Below are positions 19,296 through 29,172 of a DNA stretch of 64,000 nucleotides, in pieces. A model generated the notes under the pieces. It did not search any database. It was not told the origin of the DNA and saw nothing but the letters and a program-made list of their open reading frames with translations. Both the position numbers and the translations under genes were made by a program. The stretch covers positions 1,024,001 through 1,088,000 of the forward strand of contig JAJVIE010000003.1 of the NCBI GenBank assembly GCA_022072175.1, given 5' to 3'. Every line of letters starts with the position of its first letter. Position 1 is the stretch's first letter. This DNA is from Candidatus Omnitrophota bacterium (GTDB lineage Bacteria > Omnitrophota > Gorgyraeia > 2-02-FULL-51-18).

Positions 19296-19404
19296 GCGTC
19301 CTTCACCAATTTTAAGCAGTAGCATTCTTTTGAGTGTTAGTAGAACTAATACTGTAAAATCCCCGTGAATATTGCTCTCTATACAGAATGACGCCTGCAT
19401 CTTC

Positions 19405-19793
19405 ATTTCCAGGCCCAGCGACCGGAGCCGCACGTGGCAGTTGGCGGGTGGGCTGCCGGCTGACAGGACCCGCCCCGGCAAGGGCGGCGAACAAAGCGTA
19501 CCGGCGCACCGTTAACACTGTTTCTTTTCCAGGCCCAGCGACCTGAGCCGCCCGTGGCAGTTGGCGGGTGGCTGCCGGCTGACAGGACCCGCCCCGGCAA
19601 GGGCGGCGAACAAAGCGTACCGGCAAGACCGTCACCCCCGCTTCCTTTCCAGGCCCAGCGACCTGAGCCGCCCGTTGAAGCTGGCGGGTGGCAGACGGCG
19701 GGGCGCCCCAAGGGAGCGCAGGCGAAAGCCGAGCACCGTTGGGGCTGCCGGCTGACAGGACCCGCCCCGGCAAGGGCGGCGAACAAAGCGTAC
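19405..19793. repeat. Three tandem structured repeats ending in the 3' end of tRNA-Arg
   Basis: Three units (about 19405-19503, 19529-19621, 19649-19793) each run from CCAGGCCCAGCGACC through GCCGGCTGACAGGACCCG and CCGCCCCGGCAAGGGCGG to AAAGCGTACC, the last seven bases matching the tRNA-Arg 3' end and flank. The unit next to the tRNA carries an extra module (GGGGCGCCCCAAGGGAGCGC...) shared with 17530-17715. There is no coding sequence. Confidence 0.88.
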
Positions 19794-19864
19794 CCCGGGC
19801 GCGAGTCGAACGCGCGACACCAGGTTTAGGAAACCTGTGCTCTATCCATCTGAGCTACCGGGGC
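19791..19864 (-). tRNA. trnR: tRNA-Arg (anticodon CCT)
   Basis: The acceptor is GCCCCGG/CCGGGGT and the anticodon stem CAGGT/ACCTG encloses loop TTCCTAA (anticodon CCT). The T loop is TTCGACT and the discriminator is A; CCA is not encoded. It lies 11 bases downstream of the sigma-factor gene. Confidence 0.96.
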
Positions 19865-19875
19865 GTAAGGGGGGT

Positions 19876-20688
19876 CTAGATATCGCGCGGCTGGTTGGCC
19901 GCGATGATACGGAGCTTCTTGAGCGCGGCGGCCTCGATCTGCCGGACGCGCTCGCGGGTGATGCCGAACCTTTTGGCCGCTTCGTTGAGCGTACGGATCT
20001 CGCCATCCTTGAGACCGAAGCGCAGTTCGATGATCTCACGCTCGCGCTGGTTCATCTTGGACAGCAGGTTCTCGACGCGCTCACTGCGGAAGACCTCGTT
20101 CATCTGGGCCTGAGAGTTGGAGGTCTTGGGGTCCTCCATGAGGTCCATCACGCTCGCCTCGCCCTCCTCCCCCACCGGCTGATCGAGAGAGGTCGTGCCC
20201 TGGTCCATGGTCTGCAGTTCGCGGATCTTGGAGGTCGACAGCTTCATGGCCTTGGCCAGCTCGGAGACCTTGGGCTTGCGGCGGTAGCGGTGCGTCAGAC
20301 GCTCGTTGACCTTGCGGAAACGTGAGAGCGTCTCGACCATGTACACCGGGATGCGCACGGTCTTGCCTTGATCGGCCAGGGCGCGCGTCACGTGCTGTTT
20401 GATCCACCAGGCCGCGTACGTCGAGAACCGGTACCCGAGCTTGGGATTGAACTTGCTGACGGCCTTCATCAGGCCGAGATTGCCCTCCTCGATGAGGTCG
20501 AGGAGCGGCACGCCGTAGTTGGAGTACTGCTTGGCGATGTTGATGACCAGGCGCAGGTTGGAGCGGATCATCAGACGCCGGGCCTGAGCATCTCCCTTCT
20601 TGACCTTCCGAGCGGTCTTGAGCTCCAGCTCGGGGGTCAAGAGAGGGATATGCTTGATGTCCTTGATGTAGAGCTTCAGTGCGTCCAT
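19876..20688 (-). CDS. RNA polymerase sigma-70 family factor, primary-like without region 1.1
   Basis: This 270-residue sigma factor has regions 1.2 to 4.2. Region 2 includes DLIEEGNLGLMKAVSKFNP and FSTYAAWWIKQHVTRAL, close to primary sigma factors; region 4.2 is ITRERVRQIEAAALKKLR. Region 1.1 and the long non-conserved insert of RpoD are missing, so it is more likely a group 2 (RpoS/SigB-like) factor, although some lineages have similarly short primary sigmas. It is the last gene of the hisS-to-ppdK operon, with a GGAG site before ATG 20688. Confidence 0.93.
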   Translation of the reverse strand: MDALKLYIKDIKHIPLLTPELELKTARKVKKGDAQARRLMIRSNLRLVINIAKQYSNYGVPLLDLIEEGNLGLMKAVSKFNPKLGYRFSTYAAWWIKQHVTRALADQGKTVRIPVYMVETLSRFRKVNERLTHRYRRKPKVSELAKAMKLSTSKIRELQTMDQGTTSLDQPVGEEGEASVMDLMEDPKTSNSQAQMNEVFRSERVENLLSKMNQREREIIELRFGLKDGEIRTLNEAAKRFGITRERVRQIEAAALKKLRIIAANQPRDI

Positions 20689-20728
20689 AGGACTCCGCTG
20701 TCGGGCCGCGGACGGCCCACGCCTGTCT

Positions 20729-23431
20729 TCAGGACTTCTTCTTCTCCTTGAGGACGGCTTGAGCGGCGGCCAGACGCGCGATGGGTACGCGGAACGGCGA
20801 ACAGCTCACGTAGTCCAGTCCGCTGCGATGGCAGAACTCGACCGAAGCGGGATCTCCGCCGTGCTCGCCGCAGATACCGACCTTGAGGTTCGGCTTGACG
20901 GCGCGGCCGCGCTGCACCGCGAACTCGACCAGCTGTCCCACGCCCGTCTGGTCCAGCGTCACGAACGGGTCGACCTTGAGCAATCCGCGCTGGAGATAGT
21001 GGTCGAGGAACTTACCGATGTCGTCGCGGGAGAACCCGAACGTCATCTGTGTCAGGTCATTGGTGCCGAAGCTGTAGAAGTCGGCCTCCTTCGCCAGGTC
21101 CCCGGAGATGAGCGCCGCGCGCGGGATCTCGATCATCGTCCCGACGAGGTACTCGATCTTGGTCTTGTGCTTGGCCATGACCTCTTCGGCGATGCGGATC
21201 ACGTCCTGCTTGGTGAACGTCAGCTCCCCGATCATGCCGACGAGCGGGATCATGACCTCCGGGACCGTGCGCTGACCTTCCTTGGCCAGCTCGCAAGCGG
21301 CCTCGAAGATCGCGTACGACTGCATGCGGTAGATCTCAGGGTACGTGACCGCCAGGCGGCAGCCGCGGTGACCGAGCATCGGGTTGACCTCGTGCAGGGA
21401 CACGATCTTGGCCTGCAGGTCCTTGACGCTGATCTTGAGCTCCTTGGAGACCTTCTTCAGCTCCTTGTCGCCCTTGGGCAGGAACTCGTGCAGCGGCGGG
21501 TCCAGCAGGCGGATCGTGACCGGCAGTCCGGCCATGGCCTTGAAGATGCCCTTGAAGTCCTTCTTCTGGAGCGGCTGGAGCTTCTTGAGGGCCTTGATGC
21601 GCTCCTGCTCGTTGTTGGCCAGGATCATCTCGCGCATGCTCATCAGGCGGTCCTCGCCGAAGAACATGTGCTCGGTACGGCACAGCCCGATACCCTCGGC
21701 GCCGAACTCCCGCGCGATCTTGGAGTCCTCCGGAGTGTCGGCGTTGGTGCGCACCTTGAGACGGCGCGTCGCGTCGGCCCACTTCATGAACTCCTTGAAA
21801 TCCGGTCCCAGCTCGGGGCTCATGAGCTTGGCCTCGCCCAGGATGACCTCTCCGGTCGAGCCGTTGAGCGTGATCACGTCGCCTTCCTTGACCTTGACGC
21901 CCTTGCTCGGACCTTCCTTGACGATGAAGTACTTGCCGTCATTGTCGATCTGCAAAGCGCCACAGCCGACGACGCAGCACTTGCCCATGCCGCGCGCGAC
22001 GACCGCCGCGTGGCTGGTCATGCCGCCGGTGGCGGTCAGGATGCCCTGCGCCGCCGCCATGCCGCCGACGTCCTCAGGAGAGGTTTCCATGCGGACGAGC
22101 ACGACCTTGATGTCCTTCTCCTCGGCCCACTCGATGGCGTCCTCGGCGTTGAAGACCACGCGTCCGACGGCCGCTCCCGGTGAGGCGGGCAGACCCTTGG
22201 CGATGGGCTTGACCTTGACCTTGGGATCGATGGTCGGGTGCAGCAGCTGGTCCAACTGCTCGGGAGCCACGCGGAGGATGGCTTCCTCCTTGGTGATCAT
22301 GCCTTCCTGCACCATGTCGCAGGCGATCTTCACGGCCGCGGCCGCGGAACGCTTGCCGCTGCGGGTCTGCAGCAGGTACAAGCGACGGTCCTCGATGGTG
22401 AACTCGAGGTCCTGCATGTCGCGGAAGTGCTTCTCGAGCGTCTTGTAGATCTTCTCGAGCTCCGCGTAGGCGGCCGGCATGCCGGTCTTGAGCTCGCTGA
22501 TCGGGTTGGGCGTGCGGATACCCGCGACGACGTCCTCGCCCTGCGCGTTCATGAGGAACTCGCCGAAGAACTTGTGCTCGCCGGTGCCTGGGTCACGGGT
22601 GAAAGCCACGCCGGTACCGCTGGTCTGGCCCATGTTGCCGAACACCATCGACTGCACGTTGACCGCGGTGCCCAGATCGTGCGGGATCTTGTACAGGTTG
22701 CGGTAGGTGATGGCGCGGTCGTTGTTCCAGGACGTGAACACCGCGTTGCACGAGAGCTCGAGCTGCAGCTGCGGGTCCTCGGGGAAGGCCTTCTTGGTGG
22801 ACTTCTTCACCTGGGCCTTGTACTCGGCGACGATCTCCTTGAGGGCCTTGGCGTCGAGGTCCGTGTCCTGCGTGACGCGGAGCTTCTTCTTCTTGGCCTG
22901 CAGGATGTGCTCGAAGTCATGGTGATTCATCTCGAGCACCACGTTGCCGAACATCTGGATGAAACGGCGGTACGCGTCGTAGGCGAAGCGCTCGTTGCCG
23001 GACTTGCGGATCAGCCCCTGGACGGTGTTGTCGTTGAGACCGAGGTTGAGGACCGTGTCCATCATACCCGGCATGGAGACGGCCGCGCCGGAGCGCACCG
23101 ACACCAACAGCGGGTTGTCGGCGGAGCCGAACTTCTTGCCGCTGGCCGCTTCGAGCTGGCGCAGGTTCTCGGCGATCTGCTCCTTGAGGCCATCGGGCCA
23201 CTTGTTGCCGTTAGCGTAGTACTCACGGCAGGCGTCGGTCGAGATCGTGAACCCGGGAGGGACCGGGATGCCGATGTTGGTCATTTCCGCCAGGTTGGCG
23301 CCCTTGCCGCCGAGCAGATTCTTCTGATCGCGCGCGCCTTCCGCCTTGCCGTTGCCGAAGAAATAGACGTACTTTTTCATGGAGGATGAGGATCCCTGTT
23401 TCGATTGCGTGTTTGCGGTAGCCAGTGACAT
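20729..23431 (-). CDS. ppdK: Pyruvate phosphate dikinase
   Basis: PPDK interconverts pyruvate, ATP and Pi with PEP, AMP and PPi. The 900-residue protein has an N-terminal ATP-grasp domain, the swivelling domain with catalytic His in GGMTSHAAVVARGMGK and the PEP-binding barrel with VGICGEHGGDPASVEF near the end. I start at ATG 23431 because an AAGGAG site precedes it; the internal MKKYVYFFGNG (23380) is the more usual family start but lacks such a site. It suggests pyrophosphate-linked glycolysis or gluconeogenesis. Confidence 0.97.
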   Translation of the reverse strand: MSLATANTQSKQGSSSSMKKYVYFFGNGKAEGARDQKNLLGGKGANLAEMTNIGIPVPPGFTISTDACREYYANGNKWPDGLKEQIAENLRQLEAASGKKFGSADNPLLVSVRSGAAVSMPGMMDTVLNLGLNDNTVQGLIRKSGNERFAYDAYRRFIQMFGNVVLEMNHHDFEHILQAKKKKLRVTQDTDLDAKALKEIVAEYKAQVKKSTKKAFPEDPQLQLELSCNAVFTSWNNDRAITYRNLYKIPHDLGTAVNVQSMVFGNMGQTSGTGVAFTRDPGTGEHKFFGEFLMNAQGEDVVAGIRTPNPISELKTGMPAAYAELEKIYKTLEKHFRDMQDLEFTIEDRRLYLLQTRSGKRSAAAAVKIACDMVQEGMITKEEAILRVAPEQLDQLLHPTIDPKVKVKPIAKGLPASPGAAVGRVVFNAEDAIEWAEEKDIKVVLVRMETSPEDVGGMAAAQGILTATGGMTSHAAVVARGMGKCCVVGCGALQIDNDGKYFIVKEGPSKGVKVKEGDVITLNGSTGEVILGEAKLMSPELGPDFKEFMKWADATRRLKVRTNADTPEDSKIAREFGAEGIGLCRTEHMFFGEDRLMSMREMILANNEQERIKALKKLQPLQKKDFKGIFKAMAGLPVTIRLLDPPLHEFLPKGDKELKKVSKELKISVKDLQAKIVSLHEVNPMLGHRGCRLAVTYPEIYRMQSYAIFEAACELAKEGQRTVPEVMIPLVGMIGELTFTKQDVIRIAEEVMAKHKTKIEYLVGTMIEIPRAALISGDLAKEADFYSFGTNDLTQMTFGFSRDDIGKFLDHYLQRGLLKVDPFVTLDQTGVGQLVEFAVQRGRAVKPNLKVGICGEHGGDPASVEFCHRSGLDYVSCSPFRVPIARLAAAQAVLKEKKKS

Positions 23432-23483
23432 GATGCGGGTGTTTCTCCTTATTGGGGTCCTACCGGCGCCGGGTCGCGGCCGC

Positions 23484-25637
23484 CTAGGAGGGTCTGATCT
23501 TCGAAAGGTCGGCGATCTTCTCGGTATAGAGATCGCGTATGCCTTTTAGCAGGGCCAGACGATTGGTCCGGACCGCCGGATCTTCATGGTTCACGAAAAC
23601 TTTCTCGAAGAATTGCTCTAAGATAGCAAAAAACGTGCGGGCGTACAAGCTCGTCGCTCCCGCCAGGTCCCCGCCGTCCACCACCCTCCGGATGTCCTCG
23701 GCGTGGCGGCTGTAGAGCTCGTAGACCTCCCTTTCCAGGTCCTCGCGGATCAGATCGGCGCGGATCTGGCGGGGGAGCTCGGCCTTGTTGCCCTTGAGGA
23801 TGTTGGAGGTGCGCTCGACGACCTTGGAGGCCTGGATGAAATCGGGCCCCGAGGCCAGCTTGGAGAGGACCTCCACGCGGCGGGCGGTCTCGGCGGGCGA
23901 ATCGAAGCGCGCCGCCAGGGCCGCGTCGATGACGTCCTCGCGGTGACCGCGGTCGGCCAGCACCGCCTTGAACCGGTCCTTGTAGAATCCGATCAACTTG
24001 CCCCGCGCCGCTTTCCGCTTGTCCTCGGGTACGTATTTGGAAAGCTCCTCGAGACAGCCGTCCACCAGTTCCGGCACCGACAGTTCGACCCCCTTCTCGA
24101 CGGCGATCTTCATGACACCCACGGCCGAACGGCGCAGTCCGTACGGGTCCAGACTGCTCGTCGGCTCAAGACCGAGCCCAAAACACGCCGCGATCAGGTC
24201 CGCTTTGTCGAGCGCCGACAGCACACAGCCGACGCGCGTCGACGGCAGGGGGTCATTGACCGTCCGGGGCAGATACTGCTCGCCGATCGCCAAGGCCGTC
24301 CCCTGGCTCTCACCGTTGGCGGCCGCATAGTAGCGTCCGGTGATGCCCTGGAGCTCCGGGAACTCTCCGACCATCTGGGTCAGAAGATCGGATTTGCATA
24401 GCCGGGCGGCGCGCTGGAGATCACGGACCTCCTGGGCATCGAGACCCGCGGCCGGGCCCACACGGCCGGCCAGGCGTTCCAGACGCTCGGACTTCTCGAG
24501 CATGGAACCGGCGTTCTTGAGGAAGACCAGACCCGCCAGCTCGGGACGCTTCTTCTCGAGCGTGAGCTTCTGGTCCTCGCGGTAGAAGAACAGGCTGTCC
24601 TGAAGTTTGGCCCGCAGGATGCCCTCCATGTTGCGGGAGATGATCTTCTTCTGGGACTCGGTGGCCTTGCCATCGAGCACGGCCAGGAACGACGGCATCA
24701 CACGTCCTGAGCGGTCGACCAGGCCGAAGAGCCGCTGTTTGCGCGCCATGCTCACGGTGAGCACCTCCAGCGGCAGATCGAGGAACTCGCGGCCGAACGG
24801 CGCCGCCAGGCCTTCGGGCGTTTCGACGAGATAAGTGACCTCGTTGAGCAGGAACGGATCGTCGTAGACACGGGCACCCAGCGGCCGGGACAGACTCTCC
24901 AACAGCTGTTTGACGCGCTTCTTGCGCTCGACCTGGTCCAGCACCACGCCGCGCTGGGTCAACAGCTTGAAATAGGCCGCCGTATCCTTGACCGGCACGC
25001 GCTGTCTGCGGGACTTGGAGAAGAACACCGTCTCCGCGCGCGAGCGCAGGCCCGCGGCCTCGAAGCTCACCGGGCGCGAGCCGTACAGACCCAACAGCGA
25101 CCGGATGGGCCTGGGAAAATGGAACCCGCTGTCGTTCCAATACATGTTCTTGGGGAAGTTCAGGCCTTTGACGATCTCCGCGAAGACCTCGGGCAGGACC
25201 TGCGCCGTCGGCTTGACCGGTTCGGCTTTCTTGAGAAAGACGTATTCCTTGCCGTTGGACTCCTGAACGAGAGTATCCTCGGCCCGACCATTGCGATGCT
25301 TGAGGATGGTCAACAGCTTCTCGGTCGGCCGTCCGTCGGCGTCATAGGACTCCTGGCGCGTCAGAAGCCGCGTCAGCACGTCATGCGCGGCCTGCCGGGG
25401 CTGGACGCCCGTGGCGTGGAAGACCAGCCGGCGGGGCGTGGCGTACACGCGGATCGCGTCGATGCCGATCCGGTGCGCCTCGTAGACCTTACGGGCGGCC
25501 GCTTCCAGCGGATTGGCGGCGCCGTTCTCGAAAAGATCCGCCAGGTTGGTGGCCGGCAGTTCTTCCGAACCGATCTCCAGGAGCGCTTCGGCGGCGTCGA
25601 CGGGCCGCGCCTTGACCTTGGCCTTGAGCGCGCTCAT
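23484..25637 (-). CDS. glyS: Glycyl-tRNA synthetase beta subunit
   Basis: GlyS, with GlyQ, forms the bacterial alpha2beta2 glycyl-tRNA synthetase. The chosen ATG 25637 (MSALKAKVK) overlaps the glyQ stop as ATGA and gives 717 residues; the conserved [12 protein letters not shown] start follows. Family motifs such as [20 protein letters not shown] and DPYGLRRSA are present. The C-terminal anticodon-binding-like region is complete. Confidence 0.97.
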   Translation of the reverse strand: MSALKAKVKARPVDAAEALLEIGSEELPATNLADLFENGAANPLEAAARKVYEAHRIGIDAIRVYATPRRLVFHATGVQPRQAAHDVLTRLLTRQESYDADGRPTEKLLTILKHRNGRAEDTLVQESNGKEYVFLKKAEPVKPTAQVLPEVFAEIVKGLNFPKNMYWNDSGFHFPRPIRSLLGLYGSRPVSFEAAGLRSRAETVFFSKSRRQRVPVKDTAAYFKLLTQRGVVLDQVERKKRVKQLLESLSRPLGARVYDDPFLLNEVTYLVETPEGLAAPFGREFLDLPLEVLTVSMARKQRLFGLVDRSGRVMPSFLAVLDGKATESQKKIISRNMEGILRAKLQDSLFFYREDQKLTLEKKRPELAGLVFLKNAGSMLEKSERLERLAGRVGPAAGLDAQEVRDLQRAARLCKSDLLTQMVGEFPELQGITGRYYAAANGESQGTALAIGEQYLPRTVNDPLPSTRVGCVLSALDKADLIAACFGLGLEPTSSLDPYGLRRSAVGVMKIAVEKGVELSVPELVDGCLEELSKYVPEDKRKAARGKLIGFYKDRFKAVLADRGHREDVIDAALAARFDSPAETARRVEVLSKLASGPDFIQASKVVERTSNILKGNKAELPRQIRADLIREDLEREVYELYSRHAEDIRRVVDGGDLAGATSLYARTFFAILEQFFEKVFVNHEDPAVRTNRLALLKGIRDLYTEKIADLSKIRPS

Positions 25638-26530
25638 CGTCCGGCCTCCTGAGCGGCCGGGGCCTCCGCCGTCTCGTAACGCTTCATGTGCGCCTGGGCG
25701 CAGCGCTTGGCCAGCGCCCGGACGCGCGCGATGTACGTGGGGCGCTCGTTGACGCTCACCGCGCCCCGCGCGTCGAGCATGTTGAAGATATGGGACGTCT
25801 TCAGCGTGCACTCGTAAGCGGGCAGGACCAGGCTCTTGGCGTCGGGCTCGGGTCCGAGCAGGCGCTTGGCCTCGCGCTCGTAGATCTCGAAGAGCTGATG
25901 GAGCGTCGGGATGTCGCTGGTCTCGAAGTTGTAGCGGCAGTATTCGATCTCGCAGGCCTTGCGAAGATCCCCGTAGGATCGGCGGCTGTCCCAGCGCAGG
26001 TCGAACAGATCGTGCTTGCCCTGCAGGAACATGCAGATGCGCTCCAGACCGTAAGTGATCTCACAGGAGATCGGTTTGAGCGGGAACCCTGCGACCTGCT
26101 GGAAATACGTGAACTGCGTCACCTCAAGACTGTCGAGCCACACTTCCCAGCCGAGCCCGGAAGCGCCGAGCGTCGGCGATTCCCAGTCGTCCTGCACGAA
26201 ACGGATGTCGTGCTCCTCGAGCTTGAGGCCGACGGCCCGGAGGCTGTCGAGATAGAGGTCCTGCGCTTCGTCCGGCGAGGGCTTGAGCAGGACCTGGTAC
26301 TGGTAGTAGTGCTGGGTCCTCAGAGGGTTATCGCCATAACGGCCGTCGGTCGGGCGGCGGGTCGGCTGAACGTAGGCCACTTGGGTCGGCTCGGGGCCCA
26401 GAGCGCCGAAGAACGTGGCCGGATGGAAGGTCCCCGCTCCGACCTCCATATCGTAGGGCTGGAGCACGGCACAGCCCTTCTTGGCCCAATAGTCCGATAG
26501 TTTGGCGATCAACTCCTGGAACGTCACCAT
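25634..26530 (-). CDS. glyQ: Glycyl-tRNA synthetase alpha subunit
   Basis: This class II catalytic subunit has 298 residues from ATG 26530 (MVTFQELI), with a GGTGAGGAG site 7 bases upstream; a GTG at 26545 is less likely. The sequence is highly conserved ([54 protein letters not shown]). The C-terminal 15 residues ([11 protein letters not shown]) are a non-conserved extension. It is coupled to glyS. Confidence 0.97.
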   Translation of the reverse strand: MVTFQELIAKLSDYWAKKGCAVLQPYDMEVGAGTFHPATFFGALGPEPTQVAYVQPTRRPTDGRYGDNPLRTQHYYQYQVLLKPSPDEAQDLYLDSLRAVGLKLEEHDIRFVQDDWESPTLGASGLGWEVWLDSLEVTQFTYFQQVAGFPLKPISCEITYGLERICMFLQGKHDLFDLRWDSRRSYGDLRKACEIEYCRYNFETSDIPTLHQLFEIYEREAKRLLGPEPDAKSLVLPAYECTLKTSHIFNMLDARGAVSVNERPTYIARVRALAKRCAQAHMKRYETAEAPAAQEAGR

Positions 26531-26561
26531 GCGGTCTCTCCTCACCCTCCGACGCGGAGCG

Positions 26562-27335
26562 TCAATTAAATCCCATTTTGTCCAAAAAGACCAGCGATTT
26601 GAGCTTCACGTCGACGTGAAAATCGATGAAACGACGCAGCAGTTTTTCGGCCTCGGGACCGACCTCGGGAGCGGCCGGGGCGGTCTTCATCCCGCGCAGG
26701 TCCGAGCGGAGCGCGCGGTCCAGGAACTGCAGTGTCCTGCGGGAGACGGGCATCCCGCGCCCCCCGTCGGCCACACGGGCCGCTCCGGCCACCGCGCAAG
26801 TACGGCAATGGACCCCGCCGAAGGCCGGGTTGAAGTACGCCGGGTCCGGCTCCGCGCGGCAGACCACGCAGGCGCGCAGTTCGGGCAGATGTCCCAGCAC
26901 CTCGAGCAGCTTGAGCTCGTACAACCGCGCGGCCCTTTTGGGCGAAGCTCCGTCCCGCAGGAACTCGAGCGCGTCCCGGTAGAGATCGAACGTCTCCGGA
27001 GAGATCTCCTCCGGCTCCACCAGGCGGTTGAGGAGCTCGGTGAAATAACTGGCGTACGACAGCCGCTCCAGGTCCTCTCGGACGTCCGTATAGTCGTCGA
27101 CGAGCTCCACCTGCGTCACCTGGTGCAGGTCGCCGCCGCGGCGGCGCCGGTAGAACAGGATCTCGTTGAGCGAGAACGGCTCCAGCGTACTGCCGTAGCG
27201 CGCCCGAGCGTCCCGCACGCCGCGAATGATGCCCCGGACCTTGCCCCAATCCCGCGTGTACAGCTCCACCAGCAGGCTCGTATCACGGTAGTCCTGCGTG
27301 GACAGCACGTAGGCCAGCGCTTTGGTCGCGCTCAT
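26562..27335 (-). CDS. recO: DNA repair protein RecO
   Basis: RecO works with RecR/RecF to load RecA on single-stranded DNA. The 257-residue protein has an N-terminal OB fold ([20 protein letters not shown]) and a zinc-finger region CVVC...CRTC at about residues 155-180. It overlaps the DUF502 gene by 4 bases (ATGA) and precedes glyQ. The recO-glyQ-glyS neighbourhood recurs in several phyla. Confidence 0.93.
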   Translation of the reverse strand: MSATKALAYVLSTQDYRDTSLLVELYTRDWGKVRGIIRGVRDARARYGSTLEPFSLNEILFYRRRRGGDLHQVTQVELVDDYTDVREDLERLSYASYFTELLNRLVEPEEISPETFDLYRDALEFLRDGASPKRAARLYELKLLEVLGHLPELRACVVCRAEPDPAYFNPAFGGVHCRTCAVAGAARVADGGRGMPVSRRTLQFLDRALRSDLRGMKTAPAAPEVGPEAEKLLRRFIDFHVDVKLKSLVFLDKMGFN

Positions 27336-27997
27336 GCCTGCGGAGCGCGCGGCTCGATGGCCGGTACGGACCCGCGCGTCCGCGGGACCACCGTACCTCC
27401 GGAGATGACCATCCGTATCCCCTCCTCGACCGTCATGTCGGAATCCAGGACCTGTTCCTTGGGGCAGAACACGAAGAACCCCGTCGCCGGATTGGGCGGT
27501 GAGGGGACGAAGAGCGTCAGGAGCTCGCGGCCTGTCTTCTCGCTGATCTCCCAGCGCTTGTCCAGCGTCACGAAAGCCACTGCCCAGACACCCTGGCGCG
27601 GATATTCGATATAGACGACCCTCTTGAAGACACCCGACTTGTCGCCGAAGAACGCCTGCGCGATCTCACGCACGGACAGATACAGCCGGTTGAACACCGG
27701 GATCGCGCCCAGGATGCTCTCCCAGCTCTCGAAGAACTTGATGAAGACATAGCGCTTGGCCAGGAACCCCACGAACGTGATGAACGTGACCACCACCACC
27801 GCGATCGCCAGCTTGGTCAGGAACACCAGCCATCCCGCATCGAGCTCCCAAGGGATGATCCGGAAGAGCGGGTTGACGACGAACGCGTCGGCCAGACCCA
27901 CGAGGTAGAGGATGACCAGAACGGTGACGAACAGCGGGCCCAGCACCACCAGGCCCGAGATGAAATGATTGCGCAGCGTATGCGGTCGGTTGCTCAT
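27332..27997 (-). CDS. DUF502 family inner-membrane protein
   Basis: The 221-residue protein has two hydrophobic segments, at about residues 15-36 and 55-78, and a soluble C-terminal half with the family pattern around IPVFNRLYLSVREI and VAFVTLD...LTLFVPSPPNPATGF. The biochemical role of the family is unknown. It lies between dgkA-PAP2 and recO in a tightly packed operon. Confidence 0.87.
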   Translation of the reverse strand: MSNRPHTLRNHFISGLVVLGPLFVTVLVILYLVGLADAFVVNPLFRIIPWELDAGWLVFLTKLAIAVVVVTFITFVGFLAKRYVFIKFFESWESILGAIPVFNRLYLSVREIAQAFFGDKSGVFKRVVYIEYPRQGVWAVAFVTLDKRWEISEKTGRELLTLFVPSPPNPATGFFVFCPKEQVLDSDMTVEEGIRMVISGGTVVPRTRGSVPAIEPRAPQA

Positions 27998-28001
27998 GTC
28001 C

Positions 28002-28700
28002 TCACCCGAAGATCTTGAACAGCAGTGACGTCAACAGCGCTCCCACGAGCGCTCCGGCCACGGCCTGCCACACCGTATGGATCTTGGCCTTCCAGCGACT
28101 GCGGGCCACCAGGAGCGCCAGGATCAGCGACAGCGCTTTGATCAGCGCGTCGTCCGAGGTGTGCACGATCACCGCCCACAGACTGAAAGCGACCGCGCTG
28201 TGCCCGCTGATCACCCCTCCGCGGAACGGCGTGCCGCTGTGCAGGAACGCCTTGCCGCCGACGACGGTCATCACCACGGCCAGAAGGGCGATGAACGTCA
28301 GGTACGCCGGCGCCCTCTTGAAGCTCAGCGTCGCCGCCTCGAACGGCCATGCCCAGTAGCGCGAGAAGATGAAGAACCCCGCGATGAGCGCGTTGACCGC
28401 CGTCACCAGCACGAGACCCGCGGCCAGATGCTTGATGATGCGCGCCGCCGGATGGTAGGTGGCCTGGACCAGGTCCACGATCTCCTCGACGGCGGTATTG
28501 AGGAGCTCGGCCACCAGCACGAGCGTCACCACCAGGCTCAGCACGATCCACTCGATGCGGCTGACGCCGATGAAAGCCGCCAGGATCAACACGAACACCG
28601 CGAAGAGGAAGTGGATGCGCATGTTGCGCTCATGACGCAGAGCGTGCAGCACGCCCTCTACGGCGTCGTTGAGACTGTCGACGAAGTTACGTTCGGCCAT
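28002..28700 (-). CDS. Diacylglycerol/undecaprenol kinase fused to PAP2-type phosphatase
   Basis: This 232-residue two-domain membrane protein combines two functions. Residues 1-110 match the DgkA family (three transmembrane helices; active-site ELLNTAVEEIVDL). Residues 120-232 carry PAP2 motifs, SGHSAVAFSL and RSRWKAKIHTVWQAVAG. DgkA relatives in non-proteobacteria phosphorylate undecaprenol, and PAP2 enzymes remove lipid phosphates, so the fusion may recycle undecaprenyl phosphate carrier; that is an inference. I start at ATG 28700, inside the end of ybeY. Confidence 0.88.
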   Translation of the reverse strand: MAERNFVDSLNDAVEGVLHALRHERNMRIHFLFAVFVLILAAFIGVSRIEWIVLSLVVTLVLVAELLNTAVEEIVDLVQATYHPAARIIKHLAAGLVLVTAVNALIAGFFIFSRYWAWPFEAATLSFKRAPAYLTFIALLAVVMTVVGGKAFLHSGTPFRGGVISGHSAVAFSLWAVIVHTSDDALIKALSLILALLVARSRWKAKIHTVWQAVAGALVGALLTSLLFKIFG

Positions 28701-29172
28701 CGCTCCATCCTCTCGGCCGGCGCCCCAGCGCACGCGCCAGCACGGCCTCCTGCCTGCGGTGCATTCGCGAACGCTGCGGTTCTTTCAGGTCGTCATAACC
28801 CAGCAGGTGCAGCGTGCCGTGCACCAGATATCGCGCCAGCTCTTCCTTGAGATCGATGCCCAGTGACGCGGCGATCCGGCGCGCGTACGGCGCGCACACG
28901 ACCACGTCCCCCAAGTACGCGCCTCCGCCGGCCTCTCCGGCCTCGAACGACACCACGTCCGTGGTAGTGTCATGACGCAGATGCTTCCTGTTGAGCGCCC
29001 TCATCCGGCGGTCATCGGTCACCACCACGCTGACGGCCCTGCCTCCGGCGCGCTCGGCGCGCAGGGTCGCGGCCACGCACCGGCGGACCCAGGCCCCCGT
29101 GATCCCGGCCGGCCGGACGTCCATACGCACCTCCACCGACGGGTGGGCGGCCGGAGCGGTCCGAGGGCTCAT
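28687..29172 (-). CDS. ybeY: Endoribonuclease YbeY, variant metal site
   Basis: YbeY is a zinc-dependent RNase needed for 16S rRNA maturation. The protein has 161 residues from ATG 29172, which overlaps the aspS stop (ATGA). The DTTTDVVSFE block and the metal motif HGTLHLLGYDD are present. The third zinc histidine of the usual H-x3-H-x5-H is aspartate here. The same change occurs in other YbeY lineages, so the enzyme is probably active. The C-terminus overlaps dgkA-PAP2 by 14 bases. Confidence 0.93.
   Translation of the reverse strand: MSPRTAPAAHPSVEVRMDVRPAGITGAWVRRCVAATLRAERAGGRAVSVVVTDDRRMRALNRKHLRHDTTTDVVSFEAGEAGGGAYLGDVVVCAPYARRIAASLGIDLKEELARYLVHGTLHLLGYDDLKEPQRSRMHRRQEAVLARALGRRPRGWSDGRT

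Noticed and set aside
19405-19793. CRISPR array or rRNA fragment
   Set aside because: Only three units, with long GC-rich hairpins and no unique spacers; no rRNA motifs.
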